Source of the DNA: Methanobacterium veterum
GTDB taxonomy: Archaea > Methanobacteriota > Methanobacteria > Methanobacteriales > Methanobacteriaceae
NCBI RefSeq assembly: GCF_000745485.1
Contig: NZ_JQJK01000008.1
Span: 620,001 to 684,000, forward strand
Reading direction: 5' to 3'
Length of the DNA stretch: 64,000 bases
Shown piece after piece: positions 1-8,976 of the stretch (position 1 is the stretch's first letter; each line of letters begins with the position of its first letter). The position numbers and the translations under genes are program-made. The notes beneath the pieces are model-generated. The model ran no database searches. It was given only the letters and a program-made list of their open reading frames with translations, and was not told where the DNA came from.

Positions 1-1143
1 CCAGCAAATCCATAATCATCTGTTTCATCCGCACACTCGCATCAACAATGTAGCCCATGAACTCATCAGCATCATCATCAAGCTTTCCTTTGTAGCGCCT
101 CTCCATCAACTGAGTGAAACTAGCAATAGTCCGGAGAGGTTCCTGCAGGTCATGGGACGTTATATATGCAAACTGCTGTAATTCCTCATTTGAGCGTTTG
201 AGTTCATTTAAAAGAGATTTAATTTCCTGTTCTGCTTTTTTGTACCCTGTAATTTCTGAAGCAACACCTGCAATTCTTGATGTTTCCCCAGATTCATCGG
301 CAATAATAAAAGCCTGCGCCCATATCCAGACAACATCACCATTTGGCCTTATCACACGGTATTCAAAACCTTCGTTGACATCATCAATTCTATAAGATTT
401 GCCAGTTATCCTTTCAACAGCTCGATCTCGGTCTTCAGGGTGGATAGTATCGATCCATGACTTTGGATTGTCATACAGGCTCTGGCAGGTCCTTCCCCAT
501 ATCCACTCATAGGCAGGACTTATGTAAATTATCCTGCTCATTTTAGGGTCAATAATCCAGAATACTTCCCCAATATTTTCTGCTATTTGTCGGAATTTCT
601 CTTCACTTTCCTTCAATGCATTTTCTGTTTTTTTACGCTCAGTAATATCATTACAACTCACTAAAACTTCAGGAGGTGCATTTTCTTTTTTAAGTAAGGC
701 AGAATGGACATCGATCCAGTGAATTTCACCACTCTGATCTATTATCCTCGATTCAAATGGTTCAACAGGTTCACCATTTACCAGTTTAGAAATTCTCTCA
801 ACATGCGCATGCTTCTCCGCTTCAGGTACAAAATCTAACTCTGTAAAGCGCATGCTAATTAACTTCTCTTTAGGTATCCCTGCAAATTGTTCTGTCTCCT
901 TATTAAAATTTTTGATAGTACCGTCCAATCCTAAAAGGACTGTGTAAGTAGGAGATAATTCAAAAAGAGTTTTATAATTTTTTTGACTTTCTTTTAGTGA
1001 TTCAAAAGTCTGTTTAGGGGCAATCACATGGCTTCCCATGTCTATAATTGATTCGGATTTAGAAAGTGATTCAATGAACTTTTTAAAAGTATTTTTGCTG
1101 ACTTTAAGTTCATTTAAAGCTTTCTCAGATGAATTTTCCCCCA
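1..1143 (-). CDS. PAS-domain sensor histidine kinase (C-terminus outside window)
   Basis: Reading leftwards from ATG 1143 gives 381 open codons running off the window edge. Two PAS/PAC units are visible: one around residues 60-190, ending in the PAC-like NDITERKK, and one around 200-330 with WGR and HPEDR motifs. A dimerisation/phosphoacceptor helix follows with SHDLQEPLRTI, whose His is the expected autophosphorylation site. The ATPase domain lies beyond base 1. No membrane segment is seen, so it is probably cytoplasmic. Its stimulus is unknown. GGATGG precedes the ATG. No partner regulator is adjacent; the lone receiver at 4648 is a candidate by proximity only. Confidence 0.93.
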
Positions 1144-1405
1144 TAATTCCATCCTATGCATTTTTTGCATCATTACCCAATTAGTCAAAATATTGTACCA
1201 CCTCACATAAATTTTTTATGATTTAAATCAGAATAAGGAAATGAAATTCAATTCATTTTAATTAAAAACAGGAAAATATCTGATTAAAATAAAAACATTA
1301 GAGACGTGCACATTTTCATTTTAATTTGATATTTCCTACAACACGTAGACATATAACTTACAGATGTAATCACGTTATTAAAATAAAAAATGAAGATTAG
1401 GCTGT

Positions 1406-1843
1406 TTACCAGTATCTATCCCCATTTACAAAGTTTTCCGCACCTTTCTCTTTAAGAATATCTAAATTTTTAATATGTGCATCACCATGGACTGCATTTA
1501 AGAAATTAAGCTTTTTGCAGCTTTTAAATTCGCCGCATTCCCAGCAGCCCATAATTTCCTTTTCCCTGCAGCATCTTCTAATTTCACAAAAAGGCGAGCC
1601 TCCCCTGTTCCTGCAGCCTTCACATGTTAGCCTTTTTAACGTTTTTAATACATCTACAAAACTATCGTAGTTTTTAAATTCGTTAAAAAATGGCAGTGCA
1701 GAAAAATGGTCTGCATGCTTCTTAAAATTTGCATTATCAAGTTCTCCATCAAGTTTTCCTGCAAGAGAAGCTATTTTCGCATGATAGCCATAACAGTCCC
1801 CACAGTACAGGCCGCAGCATGTAATCAGTTTTTCATTTCCCAT
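1406..1843 (-). CDS. DUF3795 cysteine-rich protein
   Basis: About 145 residues with many cysteines, including CCGLYCGDC near the N-terminus, CEGCR and CEIRRCC in the middle, and CWECGEFKSC near the C-terminus. This pattern fits the DUF3795 family common in anaerobes and methanogens, where a metal or Fe-S role is suspected but not shown. I chose ATG 1843 because GTGAT sits six bases upstream; an in-frame GTG at 1861 is the alternative. It is a single gene convergent with nothing obvious. Function unknown. Confidence 0.8.
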   Translation of the reverse strand: MGNEKLITCCGLYCGDCYGYHAKIASLAGKLDGELDNANFKKHADHFSALPFFNEFKNYDSFVDVLKTLKRLTCEGCRNRGGSPFCEIRRCCREKEIMGCWECGEFKSCKKLNFLNAVHGDAHIKNLDILKEKGAENFVNGDRYW

Positions 1844-1918
1844 TTTAATCACTGAAATCACTTTTTTAGAACATAGATATAAAACTATGGTATGCGAAAT
1901 TCATTAAACTAAAATTAC

Positions 1919-2506
1919 GTGAAGAAGTTGATTAAATATGTCAAAAAATGTTTTATATTTTTGCAACCCAAAATATTTTCAATTATACAAGTATTTAGGG
2001 AAAAAACCTTTTTAATTAAAATTTTTAATTCAAATATTCAATTAGATAAAATAGATACCGGCATATCCAACCATAAACTTAAAAACATCGAAGGGAAAGT
2101 AAATATAAACTTTAAGGTTGATGAAATGGACTGGAAAATTATAGGAATAAGTGCTTTAATTAATGCAGTTATAACTAGTGTTTTATCGTTGATATTCTTC
2201 CCTCTAGCTTTTTTAGGACCCATTATTGGAGGATTTCTATCATCTTACCCCAGTGAGGGGTTTGAAGACTATGAGGGAATGGACGAAAAAGACGGCGCTG
2301 TTGTAGGGGCAATTTCAGGATTAATTGGCGGTTTAATAATTGCTTTAATACTTATCCTGGGCTTTGGAAATATAAGTGCCATTGGATTAAAAATAGGGTT
2401 AGACAATGTCCTAACTACAGGATATGTTGTCCTTCAATTATCCATAATTATAAGCCTGGTTTTAAGTTTGATAGGAGGCGTTATTGGGGTTGTGGTCAAA
2501 AGATAA
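1919..2506 (+). CDS. DUF5518-like integral membrane protein
   Basis: The C-terminal 125 residues form four hydrophobic helices with Gly-rich turns (FLGPIIGGF, ISGLIGGLIIAL, IGGVIGVVV), typical of DUF5518 membrane proteins of methanogens; function unknown. The open frame begins with GTG at 1919, but the first 69 residues are Lys/Asn/Ile-rich and unlike the family. An internal ATG at 2126 (starting MDWKIIG) would give the usual family length and is my preferred alternative start, though its ribosome binding site is weak. Confidence 0.65.
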   Translation: MKKLIKYVKKCFIFLQPKIFSIIQVFREKTFLIKIFNSNIQLDKIDTGISNHKLKNIEGKVNINFKVDEMDWKIIGISALINAVITSVLSLIFFPLAFLGPIIGGFLSSYPSEGFEDYEGMDEKDGAVVGAISGLIGGLIIALILILGFGNISAIGLKIGLDNVLTTGYVVLQLSIIISLVLSLIGGVIGVVVKR

Positions 2507-2629
2507 CTTCAAACTTACTCCAATTTAAATGCCTAAAAAACATTTTTTTAAAAATTTTAATTAGCTACTAATTTTATCCAAAATATATGCTGCTTTTTAC
2601 ATATAAATTTAATAATAATGATTTTAACC

Positions 2630-3043
2630 TTAAAAAGAACTTTCTACCTCAGTAATTAACTTTTTGGTAGATTCAATTATATCTAATGCAGTTTTTTCAT
2701 CATAAATGTAGCTGTAATCTGCCATTTCTCTTGCTTTCATAGCAGCATCAAAATCTAAGAAAATATCATCACTTATAACTCCATAATTTACAAATAGATT
2801 TTTAATTGCAAATTTAAGTCCAGAATGGCTTTTTTCTTTATAACCTCTGCTAAAAAGGAGCCCCCTAAAAGCATGGAACATGGAATAATAACTTTGAACT
2901 ATGGCCCACTTGTAATTTTCTGATTTAATGGAATTTTCTGCAGATTCTAAATCATAGCGGGCTTCTTTAAGCTCTTTTTCAATTAGTTCATAATCGATGC
3001 AAATCTGCACTATATTCCCTTTTTTGTATCGATTATAGTTCAT
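2630..3043 (-). CDS. HEPN domain protein
   Basis: 137-residue all-helical protein. YYSMFHAFRGLLFSRGYKEKSH matches a HEPN domain: the Arg-x6-His (R-GYKEKS-H) corresponds to the RNase catalytic motif of HEPN toxins, and the terminal helix AREMADYSYIYDE is also characteristic. HEPN proteins are usually paired with a MNT nucleotidyltransferase antitoxin, but no such gene is next to it; the upstream DNA holds a hairpin cluster and a short hypothetical gene. AGGAG precedes ATG 3043. Either an orphan toxin-like RNase or one whose partner was lost. Confidence 0.8.
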   Translation of the reverse strand: MNYNRYKKGNIVQICIDYELIEKELKEARYDLESAENSIKSENYKWAIVQSYYSMFHAFRGLLFSRGYKEKSHSGLKFAIKNLFVNYGVISDDIFLDFDAAMKAREMADYSYIYDEKTALDIIESTKKLITEVESSF

Positions 3044-3298
3044 TTGAATTCTCCTTTTTTAATCAAGATTATTTGTTAAATGGTTAAATCATTGAAATCA
3101 TGTCATTTCAATATTTTATTCTTTTTGAGTCTCACTACACTTACTTTCAACAATGCGAATTACAAAATCCCTTCTGTTATCTTATCAGTTACAGAATAAT
3201 TTTATTATTTCCTATTAAATACAAATGGAAAGACTTAATTATTAGTTTTTTAGAGATTTCATTCAAAATATAAAATTTGTATAATGATAGAAATTTAG

Positions 3299-3412
3299 TT
3301 CGCTATACGCTGGTATGACGAACCATTCGAAAATTCTCTGAATTTTAGGACACGAAGCTTTAGAAAAACTTTGTTTTTCGATGCGTCAAATCGAAGATTT
3401 GACAGTGACCTG
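3299..3412. repeat. Hairpin cluster A
   Basis: The 435-base stretch between the HEPN gene and the next gene holds no intact gene. At 3299-3412 it carries at least three short perfect or near-perfect hairpins separated by short linkers, for example AAAATT-CTCTG-AATTTT, CGAAGC/AGAAAAACTTTGTTTTTCG and TCAAAT-CGAA-ATTTGA, with an outer GTTCG/CGAAC pair at the left. It belongs to the hairpin family described in the findings. A short leftward reading frame ending near 3115 (…FVIRIVESKCSETQKE) could be a gene remnant, but I cannot identify it. Confidence 0.7.
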
Positions 3413-3478
3413 CATAATTTTTTATTTAAAATCTGTACCATTTACCAAAAAATAGACTTTCAAAAAGTAAAAAATAGA

Positions 3479-3712
3479 TCACTCCACTGTTTTCTCACTT
3501 AAACTTTCTTCATCCAGCTTCTTTTTTATTCTATCCAATGCTTTTGATAGTTCAAGGCTCGAATTAATATGATCTGCTATAAAATCAGTGATAAGGTCTT
3601 CATCATTAATTTCTTCATTTTTAGCATAGCCTATAATGGCCAATAATGATTCCTGCCACGCCCGATATTCCTTTGTAGCTGCAAATTCATTTATCAAATC
3701 ATCGTTACTCAC
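3479..3712 (-). CDS. small hypothetical protein
   Basis: About 78 residues, acidic and helical, starting VSNDDLINEF and ending SLSEKTVE. No family recognised. A very strong ribosome binding site GGAGGTGAT lies at the 5' end. Because that site overlaps the ATG at 3727, I prefer GTG 3712 (spacing 4) or ATG 3718 as start. Amino-acid composition (many Asp/Glu/Lys, few rare residues) supports real coding. Upstream of the HEPN gene on the same strand but 435 bases away, so co-transcription is doubtful. Confidence 0.55.
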   Translation of the reverse strand: MSNDDLINEFAATKEYRAWQESLLAIIGYAKNEEINDEDLITDFIADHINSSLELSKALDRIKKKLDEESLSEKTVE

Positions 3713-4261
3713 ATACATCACCTCCATTTGCTTAATTTTCCAATCAAGATTATAATAGAATATATTTAAGTTAAATTTTAGGTGAAAATACGCTAAAAAA
3801 TTTTAAAAACATTTTATATTACTCTGATTTTTGATAGTAATAATTATTACTAATTTAGTAACAAATTAAGATAGTACATGAATTAGAATAGCCTCAATTA
3901 AATGTGTTTAAAAAACAAAAAACCAATGTTCATTCCGACTCACCATGGGCAAAAACTCCTAATTCAAGAAATTAATGCATTTAGCACTTGTTCAAGTATT
4001 ACAAAGAATTTTAACTACTTTACACTGACTCCTAAAAGTTTCATTGATTTTGACTGGCTGGTTTTATTAGATTCAACCAAATATAGCTACAGCAGACCAC
4101 CACTGCAACAATAAACTTTGTCTCCACACAATAATGTCCCCAATATTAAAAAGCGCACATTTTGGCATTCTACATTTTTCCCATTAATTATTACAACTTT
4201 TTATTTTTCCACGTAAAATTATGATGGTTAACTATGAAATTAATCTTTATGGAGGTATTTA
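3713..4261. other. intergenic, no supported gene
   Basis: 549 bases of A+T-rich DNA. A 70-codon frame at 3902-4114 lacks a ribosome binding site and has non-coding-like composition, so I do not call it. A T-rich TATA-like stretch near 4198-4210 could serve the small gene at 4262. Confidence 0.5.
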
Positions 4262-4360
4262 ATGGATATTGGAGCAATTCTCATAATTGGAGGCGCTATT
4301 CTAACGCTCCCAGTTATGTACGCAATTAGGTACATATTTATAGAGAAAAAAGCGGCCTAA
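4262..4360 (+). CDS. 32-residue single-span membrane peptide
   Basis: ATG 4262 is preceded by a strong GGAGG at a spacing of 6 bases. The 32-residue product MDIGAILIIGGAILTLP… has one hydrophobic helix (residues 3-21) followed by a basic/aromatic tail RYIFIEKKAA. Small single-span peptides of this sort are found as subunits or regulators of membrane complexes, but the function here is unknown. It stands alone, just upstream of the stem-loop RNA candidate. The strong ribosome binding site and clean membrane topology are the reasons for calling it. Confidence 0.6.
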   Translation: MDIGAILIIGGAILTLPVMYAIRYIFIEKKAA

Positions 4361-4392
4361 TTACTAAAGTTCAGGATACTGATCTTCAAAAC

Positions 4393-4400
4393 TATAAAAA
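4393..4400 (+). promoter_or_regulatory. TATA box for the 4434 RNA candidate
   Basis: TATAAAAA at this position would place transcription start about 25 bases downstream, near 4420-4425, just before the G+C-rich stem-loop at 4434. No coding frame follows, so the promoter would serve a non-coding RNA. Confidence 0.4.
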
Positions 4401-4433
4401 GATTTATTTTTACCATGACATATCGACATTTTA

Positions 4434-4501
4434 GAACCCCTCCCACTGCCTACCTTAACTGTACAGGTAACTCCTAACTCCATTCTTTCTGGGAGGGGTT
4501 C
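4434..4501 (+). ncRNA. candidate structured RNA, G+C-rich stem-loop
   Basis: A perfect 12-bp inverted repeat (GAACCCCTCCCA with TGGGAGGGGTTC) closes a 44-base loop region that itself contains TACCT/AGGTA around CTGTACAG. Such G+C-rich islands in very A+T-rich archaeal DNA commonly mark structured RNAs. A TATA box lies 34 bases upstream. No T-run follows directly, so a simple terminator is less likely. I recognise no Rfam family; strand is inferred from the TATA box. Confidence 0.45.
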
Positions 4502-4647
4502 CCACATTCATCTAAAAAAATAAAGCGTTTCTGTTTAGTCCTTATATCACTTTAAAAATAATAATTATGTATTTAAATTAAGCACAATCACCCATAAAAG
4601 TACTGTAATCAAATATAAATAATATTAGCACCACATATACACTTGTT

Positions 4648-5013
4648 ATGAACGTTTTAATCGCCGAAAATGAATCCAAAACTATTTTGGACTTAAAAAA
4701 ATCTTTAGGGAACTTAAAACACACAGTAGTTGCTGTAGCTTCAAGCGGAGAAGAAGCAGTTCAAAAAGCAGGAAATTTAAACCCAGATCTAGTTTTAATG
4801 GATATAAAATTAAAGGGTGAAATGAGCGGTGTGGAAGCTGCAAACAAAATAAAGGATCTATATAAAATTCCAGTTATATTCCTGACTATTTTTATTAAAA
4901 ACTGCCTGATTAAATCGCTTCAATTACCCGAAGATGCTATTGTTTTAAGTAAGCCTGTAAAACAGGAACATTTAGAATACGGTATTTCAAGAGCTGTTTC
5001 AGAAAGGAAATAG
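4648..5013 (+). CDS. stand-alone response regulator receiver domain
   Basis: 121 residues covering one CheY-like receiver fold: phosphoacceptor Asp in LVLMDIKL (about residue 52), Thr in VIFLTIF (about 80) and Lys in LSKPVK (about 104). The N-terminal acidic pocket reads AENE where the family usually has two acids (EDE or DD), so the second acid is Asn; this could weaken Mg2+ binding. No output domain. A TATA-like AAATATAAAT lies about 30 bases upstream with no ribosome binding site, consistent with a leaderless transcript. Probable partner: one of the PAS histidine kinases of the window (inference). Confidence 0.9.
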   Translation: MNVLIAENESKTILDLKKSLGNLKHTVVAVASSGEEAVQKAGNLNPDLVLMDIKLKGEMSGVEAANKIKDLYKIPVIFLTIFIKNCLIKSLQLPEDAIVLSKPVKQEHLEYGISRAVSERK

Positions 5014-5066
5014 GTACTCCGAGCCTAAAAAGTAATATTTTTATTTTATAGACAACATATTATGGC

Positions 5067-5309
5067 ATGATGAAACTTCAAGTTTACATGACTGATGATT
5101 GCCCCAAATGTATGGCTTTTGGAAAGAATCTACAAGAAGCATTGAAAGAGCTTAATTTAGATGAAAAAATAGAAAGAATTGATTTAAAACACGCCATAGA
5201 GATGAACATAACCAGCTGTCCTGCACTAATTATAAACGGAGAAATAAAATCCATGGGAGCGTTGTTATCAGTCAAAGAATTAAAAAAAATGTTAAAAGAG
5301 GATATGTAA
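5067..5309 (+). CDS. thioredoxin/glutaredoxin-like small redox protein
   Basis: 80 residues with beta-alpha fold start KLQVYMTDDCPKCMAFG. The CPKC motif (Cys13, Cys16 from ATG 5067) is the redox-active pair and SCPALIING holds the cis-Pro. This matches the small thioredoxin-like disulfide proteins of methanogens. Start is ATG 5067 or ATG 5070; a T/A-rich TATA region at about 5040-5050 suggests a leaderless mRNA. The electron donor is not encoded next to it; TrxB at 43014 is a possibility. Confidence 0.85.
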   Translation: MMKLQVYMTDDCPKCMAFGKNLQEALKELNLDEKIERIDLKHAIEMNITSCPALIINGEIKSMGALLSVKELKKMLKEDM

Positions 5310-5595
5310 CATTTAACTAACTATTAAAGAGACATATCACATAAACCAACAGAATGAATGAAACAACTTGTTTATTTATGATTAATTAAAAAATAGCTGG
5401 TTTTAATTTTTTATTAACTAAATAATCATACTACCTTTTACAATCACATTAAAGACACACATCATTATAATATTATCATTTGAAATCTACATCAACTGTA
5501 ATGGCACTGCAATTCTTGAAATATATCTTTTTATTTTAACAGAAAACATTTATATCACCTGCAATTAAATATTTGGTTATTTAAAGGGTGAAAAT

Positions 5596-6252
5596 TTGAA
5601 GATAATTATTTTTGGTGCTACAGGTATGGTCGGTTCAGAGGTAGTTCGCCAGGCAATCAAAAAACAGGATATTAGCGAAATTACAGCAGTTGTGCGTAAT
5701 CCCCTAAGTATTGAGGATCCAAAGCTAAAAACAATCATAAAAACTGATTTTTTAGATTATACAGATTTAATACCAGTTTTTAAAGAGGTAGATGCATGTA
5801 TATGGTGCCTTGGTATTTCGCAAAACCAGGTAAGTAAAGAAGAGTACGAGATAATTACTTATGAATATGCTGTTGCAGCAGCTAAAACTATGCTTGCAGC
5901 TAACCCTGCAGTAACTTTTGTTTTTTTAAGTGGACAGGGGGCAGATTCCTCTGAAAAAAGCAGAATTCTTTTTGCAAGAATAAAAGGAAAAACTGAAAAT
6001 GCATTAAAAGAATTAAATTTTAAAGAACTGTATATAGCCCGGCCTGGAGGAATTATACCAACCTATCCTCAGACCAATGAATCTATTCTCAAGAAAATAA
6101 CATTAGGATTCATTAAAATTTCAGGTAAGCTTGTTCCATCCACCGTGATAACTTCCAAGCAACTGGCGCAAGCCCTGCTTTACGTGGCTGAAAAAGGCAT
6201 TGATGTCATTACACTCGACAATAAATCACTCCAAAAGTTAAGTGCAAATTAA
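5596..6252 (+). CDS. NAD(P)-binding Rossmann-fold protein (atypical SDR)
   Basis: 218 residues starting with KIIIFGATGMVGSEVVRQ, a GxxGxxG dinucleotide-binding loop, followed by VVRNP and the beta4 region CIWCLGIS. The fold is that of NAD(P)H-binding, NmrA/YwnB-like atypical short-chain dehydrogenases; many of these are sensors or reductases of unknown substrate. TTG 5596 is chosen because GGGTGA sits five bases upstream. Single gene with its own promoter. Confidence 0.88.
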   Translation: MKIIIFGATGMVGSEVVRQAIKKQDISEITAVVRNPLSIEDPKLKTIIKTDFLDYTDLIPVFKEVDACIWCLGISQNQVSKEEYEIITYEYAVAAAKTMLAANPAVTFVFLSGQGADSSEKSRILFARIKGKTENALKELNFKELYIARPGGIIPTYPQTNESILKKITLGFIKISGKLVPSTVITSKQLAQALLYVAEKGIDVITLDNKSLQKLSAN

Positions 6253-6355
6253 ATTTAGTGTTTTTTTATGATTTTGCAAAACTAACATTCCCCACATTAA
6301 AAGTAATAACATCAAGTTATATAATAATAAATAGAAGATGTTTGAAGGTAAAACC

Positions 6356-7015
6356 ATGAAATTTCAAAGGGGAAGTATATTCAGACCAGAAAAAGATTAC
6401 TATAAAGAAGCAGGAATTTTACTCGTAATAGGTTGTTTACAATTTTTTTTGGCAGTTAGCCTGGCCGAAACACAATTTCCAGGCTACAGCGTTGCTGAAA
6501 ACACATTAAGTGATTTAGGAGGTACATTACCCCCTGTAGAACCGTCAGCTGTACTTTTTAACCTCAGCGTTATCATCATGGGAATTCTTGTACTTGCAGC
6601 AGTTTATTTAATTCTCAAAAGCGGTGGCTGCCGTCTATTTTCATCCTGCCTGGCTATTGCTGCCGCCGGTGCTTTAGGGGTAGGACTGTTCCCTTCATAT
6701 ACTGGAAGCGCACATGCATTCTTTTCAGTAATTGTATTCCTATTTGGAAGTTTAGCTGTCATTTTTTCCTATAGGTTAGGATTAAACATACCCATGGTTG
6801 TAGTTTCATTAGTAACTGGCTTATTTTCTCTCATGTTAATCCTATCATTCGCTGTAAGTTATGGAAATAATCCTTTTGCAGCATATTTAGGTTTGGGCGG
6901 TGCTGAAAGGTTTATTGCATACCCCACTCTTTTATATATCATAGGCCTTGGGGGCTACCTTACAAGCAGGGGAAAGGACTGGGTTCGGATAAGGTTTACT
7001 AAAGGGTACTGGTAA
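6356..7015 (+). CDS. DUF998 family membrane protein
   Basis: About 219 residues with six hydrophobic segments. The motif ENTLSDLG after helix 1, HAFFSVIVF in the middle and GGAERFIAYPTLLY near the end are hallmarks of DUF998 proteins, integral membrane proteins of unknown function. I chose ATG 6356 because GAAGGT precedes it at a good distance; ATG 6338 is the longer alternative. Monocistronic. Confidence 0.88.
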   Translation: MKFQRGSIFRPEKDYYKEAGILLVIGCLQFFLAVSLAETQFPGYSVAENTLSDLGGTLPPVEPSAVLFNLSVIIMGILVLAAVYLILKSGGCRLFSSCLAIAAAGALGVGLFPSYTGSAHAFFSVIVFLFGSLAVIFSYRLGLNIPMVVVSLVTGLFSLMLILSFAVSYGNNPFAAYLGLGGAERFIAYPTLLYIIGLGGYLTSRGKDWVRIRFTKGYW

Positions 7016-7217
7016 TATTTTAGTAATTAAAATCCGTAAATGTCTACTTATCTATTTAAAATGAATAAATATCTTTTTTTACATTAAAGTATAATTAAAG
7101 AAGTTGAAAACATCTAATTTAGTTTAGATACTAAAAACATTAAAAAAAGTTACAAGCCAACATAGCTTTAAAAATTAAAAAATAGAATATTAAGCGCATC
7201 AAAAGCGGTAATGAACC

Positions 7218-7433
7218 CTATTTAGAAATTTTCTCCTTATCATGCATTCTAGAACTCATTCTAGCCGTAAGTATTTTTTTAGCCCTTAAAAGATTTTCAT
7301 CAGGGTTTTCGGATTTTTCAATCGCATCTTCAACTTCCTTAAGCACTTTCTTAAAGTCTTTACCTCTGCTTTCACGCGCCTTTTTTAAAAGGTCTTTAGA
7401 TCCATAACCTTCTTCCGTATTTTGAGGTGTCAT
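7218..7433 (-). CDS. small hypothetical helical protein
   Basis: 71 residues, highly charged (Lys/Glu/Arg), predicted helical: KDLLKKARESRG, KEVEDAIEKSENPDENLLRAKKIL. No family recognised. The charge pattern and codon use support coding. No clear ribosome binding site in front of ATG 7433. It is isolated. Confidence 0.5.
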   Translation of the reverse strand: MTPQNTEEGYGSKDLLKKARESRGKDFKKVLKEVEDAIEKSENPDENLLRAKKILTARMSSRMHDKEKISK

Positions 7434-7616
7434 TTTTTTATAATCCTGTAAATTTGATCATCATATTAAATTATATATTTTTAATAATAAGTACTATTTC
7501 ATATACCTATTCTCCTTTTAAGGATTCCATTAGGCAGTACTCAGAAAAAATTTACAGTAAATTTTAAAAAAGAATATATAAGACTTTATTTAAGCTAAAT
7601 AATAAATATATAACAT

Positions 7617-8009
7617 TTATTTCCTTCGAGATTCCAGCAAACCAATAAAACTATCCAGACCATCCTTACTGGATTCTATTATATCTATAGCAGAGTCCAG
7701 TTCATCATCTTTAACTTTCTGATCTACCCGTAACCTGTGAATAATAAACCCAATAATGGAAAGTATTGCCATAAAAATCAAAATATAAAAAATTAAAACC
7801 AGTGCATAGGGTAAAGTTTCCATGTTATCCATTGTAATAAACGATAAAATAAAAAGTACTAAAAATGCACTGCTAAAGCAAGTTGCAATGATCAAAAGCA
7901 ATTTTTTATCGTCATTTTTATCTCTAAATGCAGAATACGCAGCTATAGATAATGAAGCCCCCGCCAAGCTAAATACTAAAAATTCTGGGATTAAAGCCGT
8001 GATGTCCAT
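7617..8009 (-). CDS. hypothetical three-helix membrane protein
   Basis: 130 residues: hydrophobic segments at about 7-25, 37-57 and 66-91, then a cytosolic acidic tail with VKDDELDSAIDIIESSKDGLDSFIGLLESR. GGAG precedes ATG 8009 at a spacing of 6 bases. No family recognised. Head-to-tail with the next upstream gene on the same strand (66 bases apart), so the two may share a transcript. Confidence 0.65.
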   Translation of the reverse strand: MDITALIPEFLVFSLAGASLSIAAYSAFRDKNDDKKLLLIIATCFSSAFLVLFILSFITMDNMETLPYALVLIFYILIFMAILSIIGFIIHRLRVDQKVKDDELDSAIDIIESSKDGLDSFIGLLESRRK

Positions 8010-8075
8010 TTTTACTCCTTTTAATCTTTTTTCTATCTATTAACCTTACAATACTGAAATGTTAAAAATTATATC

Positions 8076-8765
8076 TTATTCATTGTAACACTGCTGGTTT
8101 AACACTTCATCTTTAGTTAATAGTTGAGCGTGTCCTAACATTTCATTAAAAGCGTTGCCATAAATTTTTATTAATCCAGGATTGCTATTTTTAACACCGA
8201 CTGATCCTCGACTTTCATTATGCCTATGGGGCTTTTCTATATATAAATGACCATTATTGAACTTACGAAAAACTGAGTTTTTCGAGGGCCCCAATAAATT
8301 CTGCGAATTTATTGAGAGAATCATAAAGTGCTTAATGGGCCTTATTGGCAAAATAAAGTATTTTACACTTTTATATTTATCAAGAAGTGTGTAAATTTCA
8401 GTTTTATCTTCACAAAATACTTTAGGTCCTGCTATAATTGTTATTAATCTAAATTTATGATTAATTGCGTGTTTAACTATCTCTTGAGTATCTTCGCTGA
8501 ATTCTCCAACCACTAATTTGAGTTCCAATTCGCCTGTAATTTTTCCTTTATTTTTTAAGTTCTTCATCTCTTCAATCAGATTAAATCTCCAAACTCTTTT
8601 TTTAAATCTTTCATCACTGTGAAAAAGGATAATTTCATTTCCATATTGCGCATTACTATGAGGATTATGCCTGTAAATTAATTTAATTAAGACAATAACC
8701 ATACAAAATGCAAATAAACTGATTAATGTTAAAACTATAGGATAATTAAACTGAATTTTCTGCAT
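8076..8765 (-). CDS. membrane-anchored hypothetical protein with an in-frame hairpin insertion
   Basis: 229 residues: an N-terminal membrane anchor (residues 8-30) and a soluble domain. A stretch HFMI followed later by NGHLYIEKPHRHNESRGS resembles the substrate-strand region of PLD/MIT-like folds, but no HKD motif is present, so I do not assign activity. Between HFMI and NGHLYIE lie about 18 residues (SINSQNLLGPSKNSVFRK) encoded entirely by two DNA hairpins at 8264-8318. I infer these are an in-frame insertion. AGGAGGAGG precedes ATG 8765. Confidence 0.6.
   Translation of the reverse strand: MQKIQFNYPIVLTLISLFAFCMVIVLIKLIYRHNPHSNAQYGNEIILFHSDERFKKRVWRFNLIEEMKNLKNKGKITGELELKLVVGEFSEDTQEIVKHAINHKFRLITIIAGPKVFCEDKTEIYTLLDKYKSVKYFILPIRPIKHFMILSINSQNLLGPSKNSVFRKFNNGHLYIEKPHRHNESRGSVGVKNSNPGLIKIYGNAFNEMLGHAQLLTKDEVLNQQCYNE
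8264..8318. repeat. Hairpin cluster B, inside a coding sequence
   Basis: Two adjacent hairpins: CGAAAAAC-TGA-GTTTTTCG, linker AGGGCCCC, then AATAAATTC-TGC-GAATTTATT followed by GAGAG. The order, linker and trailing GAGAG match the right end of cluster H (32570-32620), although the arm sequences differ. The reading frame of the host gene stays open through both. Confidence 0.8.
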
Positions 8766-8976
8766 CCTCCTCCTAATATCACAAAATGTGATATATTTTA
8801 CACTTGAAGTGTATGTCTCATCTTACTAATAAATTCTCCTAAATGCATCGACAAAACAAAATATTACAATAAAAAATAGTAAGATACAACAATCCAAAAA
8901 TAGTAAGAAAATTTAGTGTTTCTATAAATATAATTAACTTTTTTAAGAGCGAATTTTCCAGTTTATTGTATTGAAC

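Noticed and set aside
3902..4114. 70-codon open frame
   Set aside because: No ribosome binding site, composition rich in Ser/Thr/Phe typical of chance frames, no recognisable homology.
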